Assembly: GCA_016795325.1 (NCBI GenBank)
Contig: JAEUHY010000015.1
Span: forward strand, 868,001 to 932,000
DNA from: Planctomycetota bacterium
GTDB lineage: Bacteria > Planctomycetota > UBA1135 > GCA-002686595
Direction: 5' to 3'
Length of the DNA: 64,000 nt
The notes beneath the pieces are model-generated. The model was not told where the DNA came from and did not search any database. It saw nothing but the letters and a program-made list of their open reading frames with translations. Shown here in pieces: positions 26,864 through 35,781 of this stretch. The position numbers and the translations under genes were made by a program. Position 1 is the first letter of the stretch, and each line of letters starts with the position of its first letter.

Positions 26864-29347
26864 ATGAGGGAACAGCGAGCTGGGGGTGGGGGCGACGAGC
26901 GGCGCAAGCCTGCCGAGCCCGACACCCGCGCGCCCTCAGCGCCCGACACCCGCGCGCCTTCGGCGCGACGCGGCAGCGCACGCCGCGCACGCAGCGGCGG
27001 CGACGCGCTCGAACTCGCCCGCGCCCTGCGCGACGACCCCGAGCTGTCGACGCGTTTTTCGCACTGGCGCGAAGTTCCGCCGCGCGAGGAGCGCTCGGTG
27101 TCGCTGCCCGCGGCGCTACACCCGCGGCTGCGCGAGCAACTCACCGCACGCGGCCAGACGCGCCTGTACACCCATCAGGCGCAGGCCATCGAAGCCGCGC
27201 TCGCGGGTGAGGATGTGCTGATCGGCACGCCGACGGCGTCGGGAAAGACGCTGTGTTACGTGGCGCCCGTCGTGCAGCGCTTGCTCGAGTCCAAGGGCGA
27301 CGCGCGTGCGCTGATGCTCTTTCCGACGAAGGCGCTGTCGCAGGACCAGAGCGCGAACCTCAACGAGCTGATCGCAGCCTTGGGCGAGAACTGGCGCAGC
27401 TTCACCTACGACGGCGACACGCCGCCGAGCGTGCGGCGCGCGCTGCGCGACGACGGGCACGTGGTGCTCACCAACCCGTGGATGCTGCACGCAGGCATCC
27501 TGCCCAACCACGCGAAGTGGTCGGAGTTCTTCACCAGCCTGCGCACGATCGTGATCGACGAAGCGCACACGCTGTGCGGCGTGTTCGGCTCCAGCGTCGC
27601 CAACGTCGTACGGCGCCTGCTGCGCATCGCCGAGCACTACCACAGCCGGCCGCAGTTCATCCTCTCGTCGGCCACCTTGCGGGACGGCGTCGAGCACGCG
27701 CGAGCGCTCACCGGCCGCACGGTGCGCGTCGTCGACGAAGACGGCTCGCCCGCTGGCGCGCGTGTGTTCGGCGTCTACAACCCGCCCTTGCTCGATCCCG
27801 TGGCGGGTTTGCGCGCGAACGCGCTCGAGGAGGCGCGCCGGCTCGCGCTCGCGATCTGCGGGCCCGATCGCCAGGCGATCTTCTTCTGCCAGCAGCGCAC
27901 CGCGGTCGAGGTGCTCACGCGTTACCTCAAGGAGTGCGCGGGTTCGATGGGCCTCGAGCCCGAGGAAATCCGCGGCTACCGCGGCGGCTACCTGCCGCTG
28001 CACCGGCGCGAGATCGAGGACGGGCTGCGCCGCGGCGCGATCAAGATCGTGGTCTCGACCAACGCGCTCGAGCTCGGCGTCGACATCGGCCGGCTCGATG
28101 TCGCCGTGCTCGTCGGATATCCGGGCTCGCAAGCTTCGTTCTGGCAGCGCGCCGGCCGCGCCGGCCGCCGCGGCCAGTCGAGCCTCACCGTGTTGATCGC
28201 GCGCTCCGACCCGCTCGACCAGTACCTCGCCGCGAGCCCCAACTACCTGTTCGAAGCGCCGCGCGAGAAGCTCGGCCTCGATCCGAACAACCTCGTGATC
28301 CTCTCCGAGCAGCTCAAGTGCGCGGCCTTCGAGTTGCCCTTCCACGAGCCGGAGCTTGGGAGCGGCGCGTTCGGAGGCGCACCGCACGTCGCCGACGTGC
28401 TCGACTACCTCGCGGGCGAGTCGAAGCTGCTCCTCAAGCGCGGAGACACGTGGCACTGGATGGCCGATGCGTATCCGGCGCAGGACGTGCCGCTCGCCAG
28501 CGGCGGGCCCGACAACGTGCTGATCCTCGACGCCGAGTCGAAGAAGGCGATCGGCGAGATCGACCGCGCGGGTTCGCTCACCACCTGCCACGAAGGCGCG
28601 ATCTACCAGATGGAAGGGGAGACCTGGAAGGTCGAGCGCTTCGACTACGAGAACCGCCGCGCGTACGTGCGCAACGTCGACAGCGACTACTTCACCGAGG
28701 CCGAAGTCGACACGAGCTGGCAGTTGTTGCGCGTGGAGCGGCGCGGCGAGCGCGAGCGCCAAGGCGGCGGCGAGGATTACTCGATCTGGTCGGGCGAAGT
28801 GCACGTCACGACGCTGGCGACGCAGTACAAGAAGATCCGCTTCTACACGCGCGAGAACGTCGGCTGCGAGGACATCCACCTGCCGCCCGAGGAGCTCGAC
28901 ACGCAGGCCTTCGTGCTCACGCTGTCCGAGGCGAGCGCCGAAGCCCTGGAGCTCGTCGGCCCCGAACGCGGCGCCGCGTGGCGCAGCGTCGGGTCGCTGC
29001 TGCGCCGCGTCGCGCCGCTGTTCCTGCGCTGCCAGCCGAGCGATCTGGGCCTGGCGAGCGAGGTCCGTTCACCGACCTTCGGCCGGCCGGCGATCGTGCT
29101 GTACGACCGCGTGCAGGGCGGCGTGGGACTGACCGAAACGCTGTTCGAGTCGCACCGCGATGTGGTCGCGGCGGCCTTGAGCATCGTGGAGCGCTGCGCC
29201 TGCAAACTGGGCTGCCCCGCGTGCGTGGGACCGCTCGCCGAGGCCGGCGCGCTCGGCAAGCCCGCGGCGCTGCGCATCCTGCGCCATCTCTCGCAAGGCG
29301 CGCGACCGCAGCCGCGGCCCGCGGACGCCGAGTCGATTCAGCCCTGA
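26864..29347 (+). CDS. mrfA: MrfA-like DEAD/DEAH-box repair helicase with DUF1998 domain
   Basis: An 827-residue helicase. After a Gly/Arg-rich start with an imperfect tandem PDTRAPSA repeat (20-35) come motif I GTPTASGKT (121-129), the DEAH box near 230 (VIDEAHT), SAT (motif III), and in the C-terminal RecA domain STNALELGVDIG and QRAGRAGRRGQ. The DUF1998 domain ends with a four-cysteine cluster (C778, C780, C784, C787: CACKLGCPAC). This layout is that of Bacillus YprA/MrfA, which acts with the exonuclease MrfB in repair of mitomycin-type DNA damage. The next gene encodes an MrfB-like nuclease, starting 9 bases after the stop, which supports the assignment. Confidence 0.9.
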   Translation: MREQRAGGGGDERRKPAEPDTRAPSAPDTRAPSARRGSARRARSGGDALELARALRDDPELSTRFSHWREVPPREERSVSLPAALHPRLREQLTARGQTRLYTHQAQAIEAALAGEDVLIGTPTASGKTLCYVAPVVQRLLESKGDARALMLFPTKALSQDQSANLNELIAALGENWRSFTYDGDTPPSVRRALRDDGHVVLTNPWMLHAGILPNHAKWSEFFTSLRTIVIDEAHTLCGVFGSSVANVVRRLLRIAEHYHSRPQFILSSATLRDGVEHARALTGRTVRVVDEDGSPAGARVFGVYNPPLLDPVAGLRANALEEARRLALAICGPDRQAIFFCQQRTAVEVLTRYLKECAGSMGLEPEEIRGYRGGYLPLHRREIEDGLRRGAIKIVVSTNALELGVDIGRLDVAVLVGYPGSQASFWQRAGRAGRRGQSSLTVLIARSDPLDQYLAASPNYLFEAPREKLGLDPNNLVILSEQLKCAAFELPFHEPELGSGAFGGAPHVADVLDYLAGESKLLLKRGDTWHWMADAYPAQDVPLASGGPDNVLILDAESKKAIGEIDRAGSLTTCHEGAIYQMEGETWKVERFDYENRRAYVRNVDSDYFTEAEVDTSWQLLRVERRGERERQGGGEDYSIWSGEVHVTTLATQYKKIRFYTRENVGCEDIHLPPEELDTQAFVLTLSEASAEALELVGPERGAAWRSVGSLLRRVAPLFLRCQPSDLGLASEVRSPTFGRPAIVLYDRVQGGVGLTETLFESHRDVVAAALSIVERCACKLGCPACVGPLAEAGALGKPAALRILRHLSQGARPQPRPADAESIQP

Positions 29348-29356
29348 GCGGCTGCC

Positions 29357-30679
29357 GTGGATGCTTCGTTCCGGGACCGGCTCGCGCGCCTGCGCCGCGA
29401 AGCGCCAGCGAAGTCCGCGTCGGACGCGCTGCGCGAGGCGAGCGTGTCGAACGCAGAGGACACGCGGGAGCAAGCGCACGACGTCGATGCGATCGCCTCA
29501 GGCTCGACGCCGACGCATGCACCGAGCGCGAGCGAGGCAAGCGCGCGCGACGCGGGCTTGCGTGAGCAGCGCACCAGCGAGCAACGCACGCACGACGCAG
29601 CGGCTTCCACTGCGAGTGCGCTGAATGGGCCAGCGCTGGACCCCCGCACGGCCGCCGATCCGACGTCGCCCCCCGAACTTCCGGCGTGGTGGAAGTCGCG
29701 CGCACAACGCACTCTCCAAGCGGCGCCGCTCGCTCCGGCGGGCCAGCGCACGCTCGGCGCGCCCTGCGACCTGCGCGAAGCTCACACGCCGCGCGGGGCC
29801 TTCGCCGTGCGCGAGGTGCGCTTCCCACTCGAGCAGCGCCACGGCCTCGAATCGCTGGAGCGCGTGCTCGACGTGCGCGCGGAGCTGTTCTTGCTCCTGA
29901 CGGGCGACGAGCGTCTGCGCGAGTTCGATCCGCGGCGCGCGCTGTTCCTCGACATCGAAACCACCGGCCTCTCGGGCGGCGCGGGGACCAAGGCCTTCCT
30001 GGTCGGGCTGGGCTGGATCGAAGCGCGCGAATTCGTGCTCTGGCAGGGCTTCTTGCGCGGTCCCGAGGAAGAAGCGGCGCTCTTGCTCGAGGTCGCCGAA
30101 CGCATCGAGGGCGCGCAGGCGCTCGTCACGTTCTTCGGCAAGACCTTCGATCGCCACCGGCTCGAGGACAAGATGCGCGTGCACGGCGTGCGGCCGCCCT
30201 TCAAGGACCGCGCGCACCTCGACCTCTACCATCCGCTGCGCGCGCTGTACCGGCCGGCGCTCGCCGACGCACGGCTCGCGACGCTCGAGCGCGTGCTGTG
30301 CGGACTGGTGCGCGAGGACGATCTTTCCGGGGCGTACGCGCCAGAGGCCTGGTACGACTTCCTCGCCGGTCGGCCGCACCGCCTCGAGCGCGTGTTCGCG
30401 CACAACCGCGACGACGTGTTGAGCCTCGCGACGCTGTGCGCGCACTTGGGCGGCCTCGAACTCGCGCCCGCTGCGGCGGTTTCCAGCGCGGCGCCTACGC
30501 AGCTGCTTGAGTGGGCGCGTTTGCGCGGACTCGCGCGGGCGCTCGCGCAACGCAAGCGTTGGAGCGAGTGCGCGGTCGTGGCGCAGGCTGCCCGTGCGCT
30601 GGCCGCTGACGAACACGCGCCGGAGCTCGAGGCGCTCGTGGAGCTCGCCCTGCGCCGCAGCCGCTCGCGCCGTGGGTGA
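29357..30679 (+). CDS. mrfB: MrfB-like RNase H-fold exonuclease
   Basis: A 440-residue protein related to Bacillus YprB/MrfB. Residues about 1-160 are a low-complexity Ala/Ser/Glu/Arg stretch. From about residue 190 the DEDDh-like nuclease motifs appear: FLDIETTGLSGG (Asp199, Glu201), TFFGKTFDRHRLEDKM, RAHLDLYHPLR and AHNRDDVLSLATL. These supply the acidic residues for two-metal catalysis. In Bacillus the protein digests DNA processed with the MrfA helicase. The GTG at 29357 follows the helicase gene by 9 bases. The 60 C-terminal residues form Arg-rich helices. A role in excising DNA adducts is inferred from the partner. Confidence 0.85.
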   Translation: MDASFRDRLARLRREAPAKSASDALREASVSNAEDTREQAHDVDAIASGSTPTHAPSASEASARDAGLREQRTSEQRTHDAAASTASALNGPALDPRTAADPTSPPELPAWWKSRAQRTLQAAPLAPAGQRTLGAPCDLREAHTPRGAFAVREVRFPLEQRHGLESLERVLDVRAELFLLLTGDERLREFDPRRALFLDIETTGLSGGAGTKAFLVGLGWIEAREFVLWQGFLRGPEEEAALLLEVAERIEGAQALVTFFGKTFDRHRLEDKMRVHGVRPPFKDRAHLDLYHPLRALYRPALADARLATLERVLCGLVREDDLSGAYAPEAWYDFLAGRPHRLERVFAHNRDDVLSLATLCAHLGGLELAPAAAVSSAAPTQLLEWARLRGLARALAQRKRWSECAVVAQAARALAADEHAPELEALVELALRRSRSRRG

Positions 30680-30797
30680 GCTCGACGCGCCCTGCGCCGC
30701 CCGCGGAGCGGTCGCGCTGCGCCATCGCTCTCGCGCACTCGATCGGCGTGTCGTTTCCAGAGCGCGCTCGGAGTCGGCGCGCCCACTTTGGCGCTCG

Positions 30798-31412
30798 TCA
30801 CCTTCGCGGCGCTGAATCGGTAGGCGGCGCCGGGCGCGGATCGGCGAAGTGCAAGGCGATCGCCTCGGGCAGCGCGATCTTCTCTTCTTCGAACACACGC
30901 GCCGCCAGCGTGTGCGCGTCGTCGCCGGGCTTCACCGGCACGCGCCGCTGGAGCAGTGGGGGGCCGGCGTCGTACTCGTTCGTCACGTAGTGCACGGTGC
31001 AGCCGGTCACGTCCTCACCTGCGGCCAGCACGGCGGCGTGAACGCGGTCGCCGTAGTAGCCCTTGCCGCCGAACTTCGGCAGCAGCGCCGGGTGGATGTT
31101 GATCACGCGTCCGCGCCAACGCTCAGGGATCAGCAGCAGCCGCAGGAACCCGGCGAGCACCACGAGGTCGATCTGGCGCGCGTCGATCTCGCGAAACACG
31201 GCCGCGCTGAACTCGCTGGGAGTCGCGAAGCTGCGGTGATCGACGACGGCGAGCTCCAAGCGCAGGCGCTGCGCGCGTGCGATCGCTCCGGCGTCGGGCG
31301 TGTTCACGAGCACGAGCGCGAGCTCGGCGTCGAGTTCGCCCGCGCCGATCTTGTCCGCCAGGTTCTCGAGACTGCGACCGCCGCCGGACGCGAGCACCGC
31401 CAGGCGCCTCAT
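30798..31412 (-). CDS. purN: Phosphoribosylglycinamide formyltransferase PurN
   Basis: Transfers formyl from 10-formyl-tetrahydrofolate to GAR in de novo purine synthesis; cytosolic. The 204-residue protein has the Rossmann-like start RLAVLASGGGRSLENL, the catalytic INIHPALLP (Asn and His) and the VHYVTNEYDAGP segment that carries the catalytic Asp. The usual DGGP reads DAGP here. The start at 31412 overlaps the stop of the upstream nucleoside phosphorylase gene (ATGA), so both are translated as a unit. The convergent mrfB gene ends about 120 bases away. Confidence 0.92.
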   Translation of the reverse strand: MRRLAVLASGGGRSLENLADKIGAGELDAELALVLVNTPDAGAIARAQRLRLELAVVDHRSFATPSEFSAAVFREIDARQIDLVVLAGFLRLLLIPERWRGRVINIHPALLPKFGGKGYYGDRVHAAVLAAGEDVTGCTVHYVTNEYDAGPPLLQRRVPVKPGDDAHTLAARVFEEEKIALPEAIALHFADPRPAPPTDSAPRR

Positions 31413-32278
31413 GCTTCGCGCCGTCCCTCGCGCGAGCGTTCGAAGGCCTCGACGCGCGCGGCGCGCACGAGGCTCACGAGCAGATCGTCGATCGCCGGCG
31501 CGAGCGCGCTGGCGCGTGCGGCCAGCTTGGCGAGATCGAGCTCTTCCCCGCCCTCGGCGATCACCGGCGCCACGGCGAGCACGCCCAGTCCTGCGTGGGC
31601 CGCCGCGTGCAGCGGTTCGATGAGCCGCTGTGCGCTGACCTGCGCGCCGAGCGCTGCCCAGGCCGCGCGCTCGGCCGGCGTTTCCAGCGTCGGGCCGAGC
31701 GTGCACGCGGCGACGCACTCGCGCGCCTCCAGGCCGAGCTGCGCGCACAAGGCCGCAGCTTGACGGCGCAGGTGCGCATCGTGGGTGCGCGTTTGGTCGG
31801 GGAATTGCGCACCGAGTCGACTGGCGCCCAGGCCGAGCAGCGGAGTGCCGCCGCTGAGGTTCAGGTGGTCGCGGACGAGCGCGAGCGTGCCAGCGCGCAG
31901 TCCGCCCGAGGCTGTCGGCGCCGTCGCGGCGCCCGCGCACACGTGGATGAGCGTCGCCGCGCCCGCGGCGCCCGCGAGCCACACCGGGAAGACCGAACTC
32001 CAGGCCGGTTCCTGCGGCGCCGCGTCCGCGGGCGCGTCTTCGTACAGCCAGAGCGTCGCGCCTTCGAGTTCTCCGTAGTGCAGCAGCACGTCGCGCCAGC
32101 GCTGGGGCGCTCCGTCGAGCTTGGAGAACGGCAGTCGGCCGCTGTTCGTCAGGCGTCCCGCCAAGGTTCCCAGGCCGGTTGCGAGGGAGAGCAGAGCCGC
32201 AGGTCGAGGCAGCTTGGCGCGGTCGGCCGCTTGCAGGGCGCGCGCCACGCTTTCGTCGAGTTCGGAGCTGGGCTTCAT
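31409..32278 (-). CDS. Divergent purine nucleoside phosphorylase
   Basis: A 289-residue protein of the PNP/UDP family, trimeric PNP class. LVRDHLNLSGGTPLLG corresponds to the SDHINLTGxNPL region, TRTHDAHLRRQAAALC to the AYDxxLR region, and TLGPTLETPAERAAW to the GPxYETPAE segment that binds phosphate and nucleoside. The region that normally carries GAD(A/V)VGMS and the catalytic Asn (SxITN) reads GAQVSAQRLIEPLHAAA and VAPVIAEG, so key base-binding residues are altered. It could be a phosphorylase with changed specificity. Coupled to purN by a four-base overlap. The -10-like TAGCAT at 32289-32294 lies 10 nt upstream of the ATG. Confidence 0.75.
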   Translation of the reverse strand: MKPSSELDESVARALQAADRAKLPRPAALLSLATGLGTLAGRLTNSGRLPFSKLDGAPQRWRDVLLHYGELEGATLWLYEDAPADAAPQEPAWSSVFPVWLAGAAGAATLIHVCAGAATAPTASGGLRAGTLALVRDHLNLSGGTPLLGLGASRLGAQFPDQTRTHDAHLRRQAAALCAQLGLEARECVAACTLGPTLETPAERAAWAALGAQVSAQRLIEPLHAAAHAGLGVLAVAPVIAEGGEELDLAKLAARASALAPAIDDLLVSLVRAARVEAFERSREGRREA

Positions 32279-32288
32279 GTGGCGGGGG

Positions 32289-32294
32289 ATGCTA
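32289..32294 (-). promoter_or_regulatory. -10-like hexamer TAGCAT, leaderless phosphorylase-purN
   Basis: On the minus strand TAGCAT lies 10 nt before the ATG at 32278, the same spacing as at rpe. No -35 is apparent. Confidence 0.4.
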
Positions 32295-32494
32295 GCCCGC
32301 GGCTCTCACCGGGATCTACTGCGGCCGCGCGATCTGGGGTGAAGCGGCAGCGACTTGTTGCGTGGATGGCCCGGCGAAATCCCTACGGACAAGCGCTCCA
32401 CGGCGGCGCGTTGAGTGGCGACCCGGCTCGCGATCGCGATGACGCGGGCCTAGCGCTGCGGTGCGCTCCGCGACCGCTCGCGCGCTTCAAGTCG

Positions 32495-32842
32495 CTACGC
32501 GCGAGGCGCGCTCTCCGTCGGCCCGTCGCCGGGCTCGAGCAGCGCTTGCAGGCGCGCGGCGATCTGCGAGCGCGGCGCCGCGATCGAGACCTGCTTGAGC
32601 CGCGCCTGCGCGCCGCGCTCCAGCGTGAGCGCGCGCCGCGGGAGCTCCAACGCCTCGGCGAGAACGCTGAGCAACTCCTCGTTGGCGCGTCCGTCCTCGG
32701 CCGGAGCGCGCACAGCCACCTTGAGATGCCCGTTCCACAGTCCGACCACACCGCTGCGGCGCGCTCCGGGCTGGGCGCGCAGCGAGAGTCGGCAGGCGTG
32801 CTCGTCGCCGCCGAGTTCGAGCGCGCGCTCGGCGCCGCTCAT
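32495..32842 (-). CDS. DUF167 (YggU-type) protein
   Basis: A 115-residue member of the DUF167/YggU family. The core AQPGARRSGVVG, HLKVAVRAPAEDGRANEELLSVLAEAL and ARLKQVSI segments match the family's beta-alpha-beta fold; its molecular function is not known. The ATG at 32842 overlaps the stop of the FHA-kinase gene (ATGA). A longer reading frame upstream runs through the kinase gene and is a shadow. It is the last gene of the tight run yggS-kinase-DUF167. In many bacteria yggU/DUF167 and yggS genes are neighbours, which fits here, with a kinase in between. Confidence 0.85.
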   Translation of the reverse strand: MSGAERALELGGDEHACRLSLRAQPGARRSGVVGLWNGHLKVAVRAPAEDGRANEELLSVLAEALELPRRALTLERGAQARLKQVSIAAPRSQIAARLQALLEPGDGPTESAPRA

Positions 32843-35781
32843 CGACCGTCGCCGAGCTTCGCGCCGCGTCCGTCCGAGAGCAGGCGCACGAGCAGCGTGT
32901 CGGAGTGCTCGCGCAGCAACTCGTCGAGCCTGGCCGCCGCGAGCGACCACGAGCCGGCGCTCGTCGCGCGCACGGCTTCGATGAGCAGTTCGGCGGCTTG
33001 CGCCTCGGAATCGACGGCCTGCGGCGCCGCGCCGCCCGGCGCCCAGGTGCGCGCCGCTTCGAAGGCTGCGCGGATGGCGCGCACTTCGTCGTCGCTGAGC
33101 ACGCCGGGCGTGCTCGGGTGCAGCAGGTCGGCGACCTCCGCCACGGTCTGAGCGACCGCCGCCGAGCGCACGAGCAATTCGATGCCGCGCTTCTCGCGCG
33201 CGTCGTACTCGCGCGAGAGGCGCTGCAGGAACAGCTGGTGCAACTCGAGCGGATGCGCGCCGAACGCCGACCAGGGCGCGAGGTCGCCCGTCGCATCGTC
33301 CTTGAACAGCACGCCCTCGGCGCTGACGGCGATCGCATCGCGACTCGCGCGGCCGCGCGAGCGCGGGTCGAGCAGTCCCTTGCGGCGCCAGCCGCCGGCG
33401 TCGAATTCGCGCGCCAGCGCGGCGAAGGCTGCACGCGCGTCGTCGAGTTGCGCGCGCCATTCGCTGGCCCACTGCTTGGACTGCGGCGTCGCGAGCGCGC
33501 CCTCGAGCCCCGTCAAGCGTCGCTCCAGCGCCGCGAGATCGAGGCGCGCGAGCGCCTGTTCGATGCCATCGGGTCCGCGCATGGCGTCCGAGAGCGCCTT
33601 CGAGTCGCCGCTCGCCTTCTGTTCGACGAAACGCGCGCGCGCCGCCTCGAGCCCGTCGAGGCGCCGCTGCACGAGGCCCTTGAGCCCGATCACATCGCCG
33701 AGCGTCGGAATCGCGTCCAGGCCCAGCGCCGGCGGCATCTCCGGCAGGTCGAGCGCGGCGAGCCACGGGCGCAGGCGCGCTTCGATGTTGTCGAATTCGC
33801 CGCGCGCCTCGGACTCATCGGCGGCCTTGAGCGCGGCGCGGCACTCGTCGATCGCGGCGCCGACGGCCCCGCTGATCAACGCCTTGCGGCGCGCGAGGAA
33901 GTCCGTGTCGACGCTCAGTTCGGGCGTGGTCGGCAGCGCCAGCACCGCGCGCAGCGCGTCGGCCAGCGGCCGCGTTCGATCGCCGTCGACGAGCGCGGCG
34001 CGCGCCTGTTGCAACCACGACTCGACCGCGGCGGACGAGCTCTGCTGAGCAGCTGCCTGCCGTTCGACGGCGGCGTTGAGTTGTTCGGCTTCGAGCGTGA
34101 AGCGTGCGGCCGCCGTCGCGCCTTCGAAGCGCTGCGCGAGTTCGCGGAGCGCGTCGCGCCGTTCTGCGTCCGTCAGATCGCGCGCCAGCTTCAGGTAGGC
34201 GTTTTCCGCCTCCGTTTCGCGCAGCTTGAGCGCCGTGTCGTTGTCGGGCGGAGGAGTGGGTTGCTGCGGCGCGGTTCGCGAGTCGAGCGGCTCGTCGACG
34301 TCGTTGCCCGCGTTCGCGTTCGCGCCCTGCGCGCCGTTCGTGTTGGCGCCGTTCGGCGGACGCTCGTCGTCGCCGGGGCGCGTCGCAAACCACGCGGCGC
34401 CCGCGATCGCGAGCACTCCGACGCCGATGAGCGCCCAACGCGAGCCTCCGCCGGCCGCCGCGGCCACCGGCGCCGGCGCTCCGTGCAGCGTGAGGCTCTT
34501 GACGCGCTCGACCTCGGTGAGGAGCACGTTGGCGGACGGAAAGCGCTCGTCGGGCTTCTTGCGCAGCAGCCGCTCGACGATCGCCGCCAGTTCGGGACGC
34601 ACCTCGGGCGCGACTTCGCTCAGCGGCTTGGGCTGCTCGAGGAAGTGGCCGCGCAGGATGTCGCGCGTCGTCGCGCCCTCGAACGGCGTGCGTCCCGAGA
34701 GCAGCCGGTACATCGTCGCGCCGAGCGAGTACATGTCCGAGCGGACGTCGGTCTTCTCGCCGCGAGCTTGTTCGGGCGAGATGAAGTGCGGCGTGCCGAA
34801 GATCTTCTTGTTGTCCGCCTCGGTGGCCTCGGCCTCGAGGTGCATGGCGAGGCCCAGGTCGGCGAGCTTCGTCGTGCCGACCGAGTTCTGCATCAAGTTC
34901 GCCGGCTTGATGTCGCGGTGCACGATGCCGCGCAGTTCGGCGTAGACCAGCGCCTTGGTCGCGTCGCCGAGGACCTCGAGCGCCTCCTTGATCGGCAACT
35001 TGCCGCCGCGTGCGAGGCGCGACTCGAGGTTGCCGCGGTCCATGTACTCCATGGCCAGGAAGTGCCGGCCGGAGTCCTCCCACACGTCGTGCACGGTCAC
35101 GACGTTGGGGTGGTTGAGCGCAGCGGCGGCGCGCGCCTCCGACTGGAAACGGCGCACGAAATCGACGTCGGCCGCGAGCTTCTCGGCGAGCACCTTGAGC
35201 GCGACCGGCCGGCCCAGGCTCTCCTGCACCGCGAGGTACACCGCGCCCATGCCGCCGCGGCCGAGCAGGCGTTCCACGCGGTAGCCCTTCACCTGCGGCA
35301 GCGCTGCGCCTTGCTGCGTCGACGAGCCCTGAGATGAGCTCGGGGATGAGCTCGGGGATGAGCCCAGCGACGACGTGGTTTCGAGCTCGCGAGCGCGCGC
35401 CGGCGACTCGGATTTGGCCGCAGCACTCGCTGCGGGAGCGCTGCTGGTCGGCTGCGGCGGCGGCGCGTCGCCGTCGATCACGCGCACGCGGCGCGAGCCG
35501 AGCAGGATCAGGTCGCCGACCTCGAGCTTGCGCGAGGCGACGCGCTCGCCGTTCACGATCACGCCGTACTCGGAGCCCAAGTCCTTGAGCGCCCAACCGC
35601 CGCCCTTCACGCGGCCGATCGCGCAGTGCACCGGCGCGACACCCTGGCCCTCGATCGCGAAGTCGACGCGCTCGCGGTCGGCGCCGATCGAGAGCACGCC
35701 CGAACGCGGCAGCTCCACGGGCGGACGGGAATCGTTCGCCAGTTCGAGCAGCAGGCGCTTCTCGCGTTCGGGTGCGCTCAT
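32839..35781 (-). CDS. FHA domain-containing Ser/Thr protein kinase
   Basis: A 980-residue membrane kinase. The N-terminal FHA domain (about 20-102; GVLSIGADRERVDF, ALKDLGSEYGVIVNG) binds phosphothreonine. A Ser/Pro/Ala linker follows (110-160), including an SSPSSSPSSS repeat. The kinase domain (about 167-428) is intact: GRGGMGAVY, Lys196 (VALKVL), HRDIKPANL with Asp290, DLG (Asp308) in place of DFG, and SPEQ. One membrane helix lies at about 449-466. The external part, about 500 residues, is charged and helical, with Asn/Gly-rich and Pro/Thr-rich spacers after the helix. An FHA domain N-terminal to the kinase suggests it recognises its own phosphorylated form or a partner's. The start overlaps the yggS stop (ATGA). 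Confidence 0.9.
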   Translation of the reverse strand: MSAPEREKRLLLELANDSRPPVELPRSGVLSIGADRERVDFAIEGQGVAPVHCAIGRVKGGGWALKDLGSEYGVIVNGERVASRKLEVGDLILLGSRRVRVIDGDAPPPQPTSSAPAASAAAKSESPARARELETTSSLGSSPSSSPSSSQGSSTQQGAALPQVKGYRVERLLGRGGMGAVYLAVQESLGRPVALKVLAEKLAADVDFVRRFQSEARAAAALNHPNVVTVHDVWEDSGRHFLAMEYMDRGNLESRLARGGKLPIKEALEVLGDATKALVYAELRGIVHRDIKPANLMQNSVGTTKLADLGLAMHLEAEATEADNKKIFGTPHFISPEQARGEKTDVRSDMYSLGATMYRLLSGRTPFEGATTRDILRGHFLEQPKPLSEVAPEVRPELAAIVERLLRKKPDERFPSANVLLTEVERVKSLTLHGAPAPVAAAAGGGSRWALIGVGVLAIAGAAWFATRPGDDERPPNGANTNGAQGANANAGNDVDEPLDSRTAPQQPTPPPDNDTALKLRETEAENAYLKLARDLTDAERRDALRELAQRFEGATAAARFTLEAEQLNAAVERQAAAQQSSSAAVESWLQQARAALVDGDRTRPLADALRAVLALPTTPELSVDTDFLARRKALISGAVGAAIDECRAALKAADESEARGEFDNIEARLRPWLAALDLPEMPPALGLDAIPTLGDVIGLKGLVQRRLDGLEAARARFVEQKASGDSKALSDAMRGPDGIEQALARLDLAALERRLTGLEGALATPQSKQWASEWRAQLDDARAAFAALAREFDAGGWRRKGLLDPRSRGRASRDAIAVSAEGVLFKDDATGDLAPWSAFGAHPLELHQLFLQRLSREYDAREKRGIELLVRSAAVAQTVAEVADLLHPSTPGVLSDDEVRAIRAAFEAARTWAPGGAAPQAVDSEAQAAELLIEAVRATSAGSWSLAAARLDELLREHSDTLLVRLLSDGRGAKLGDGR

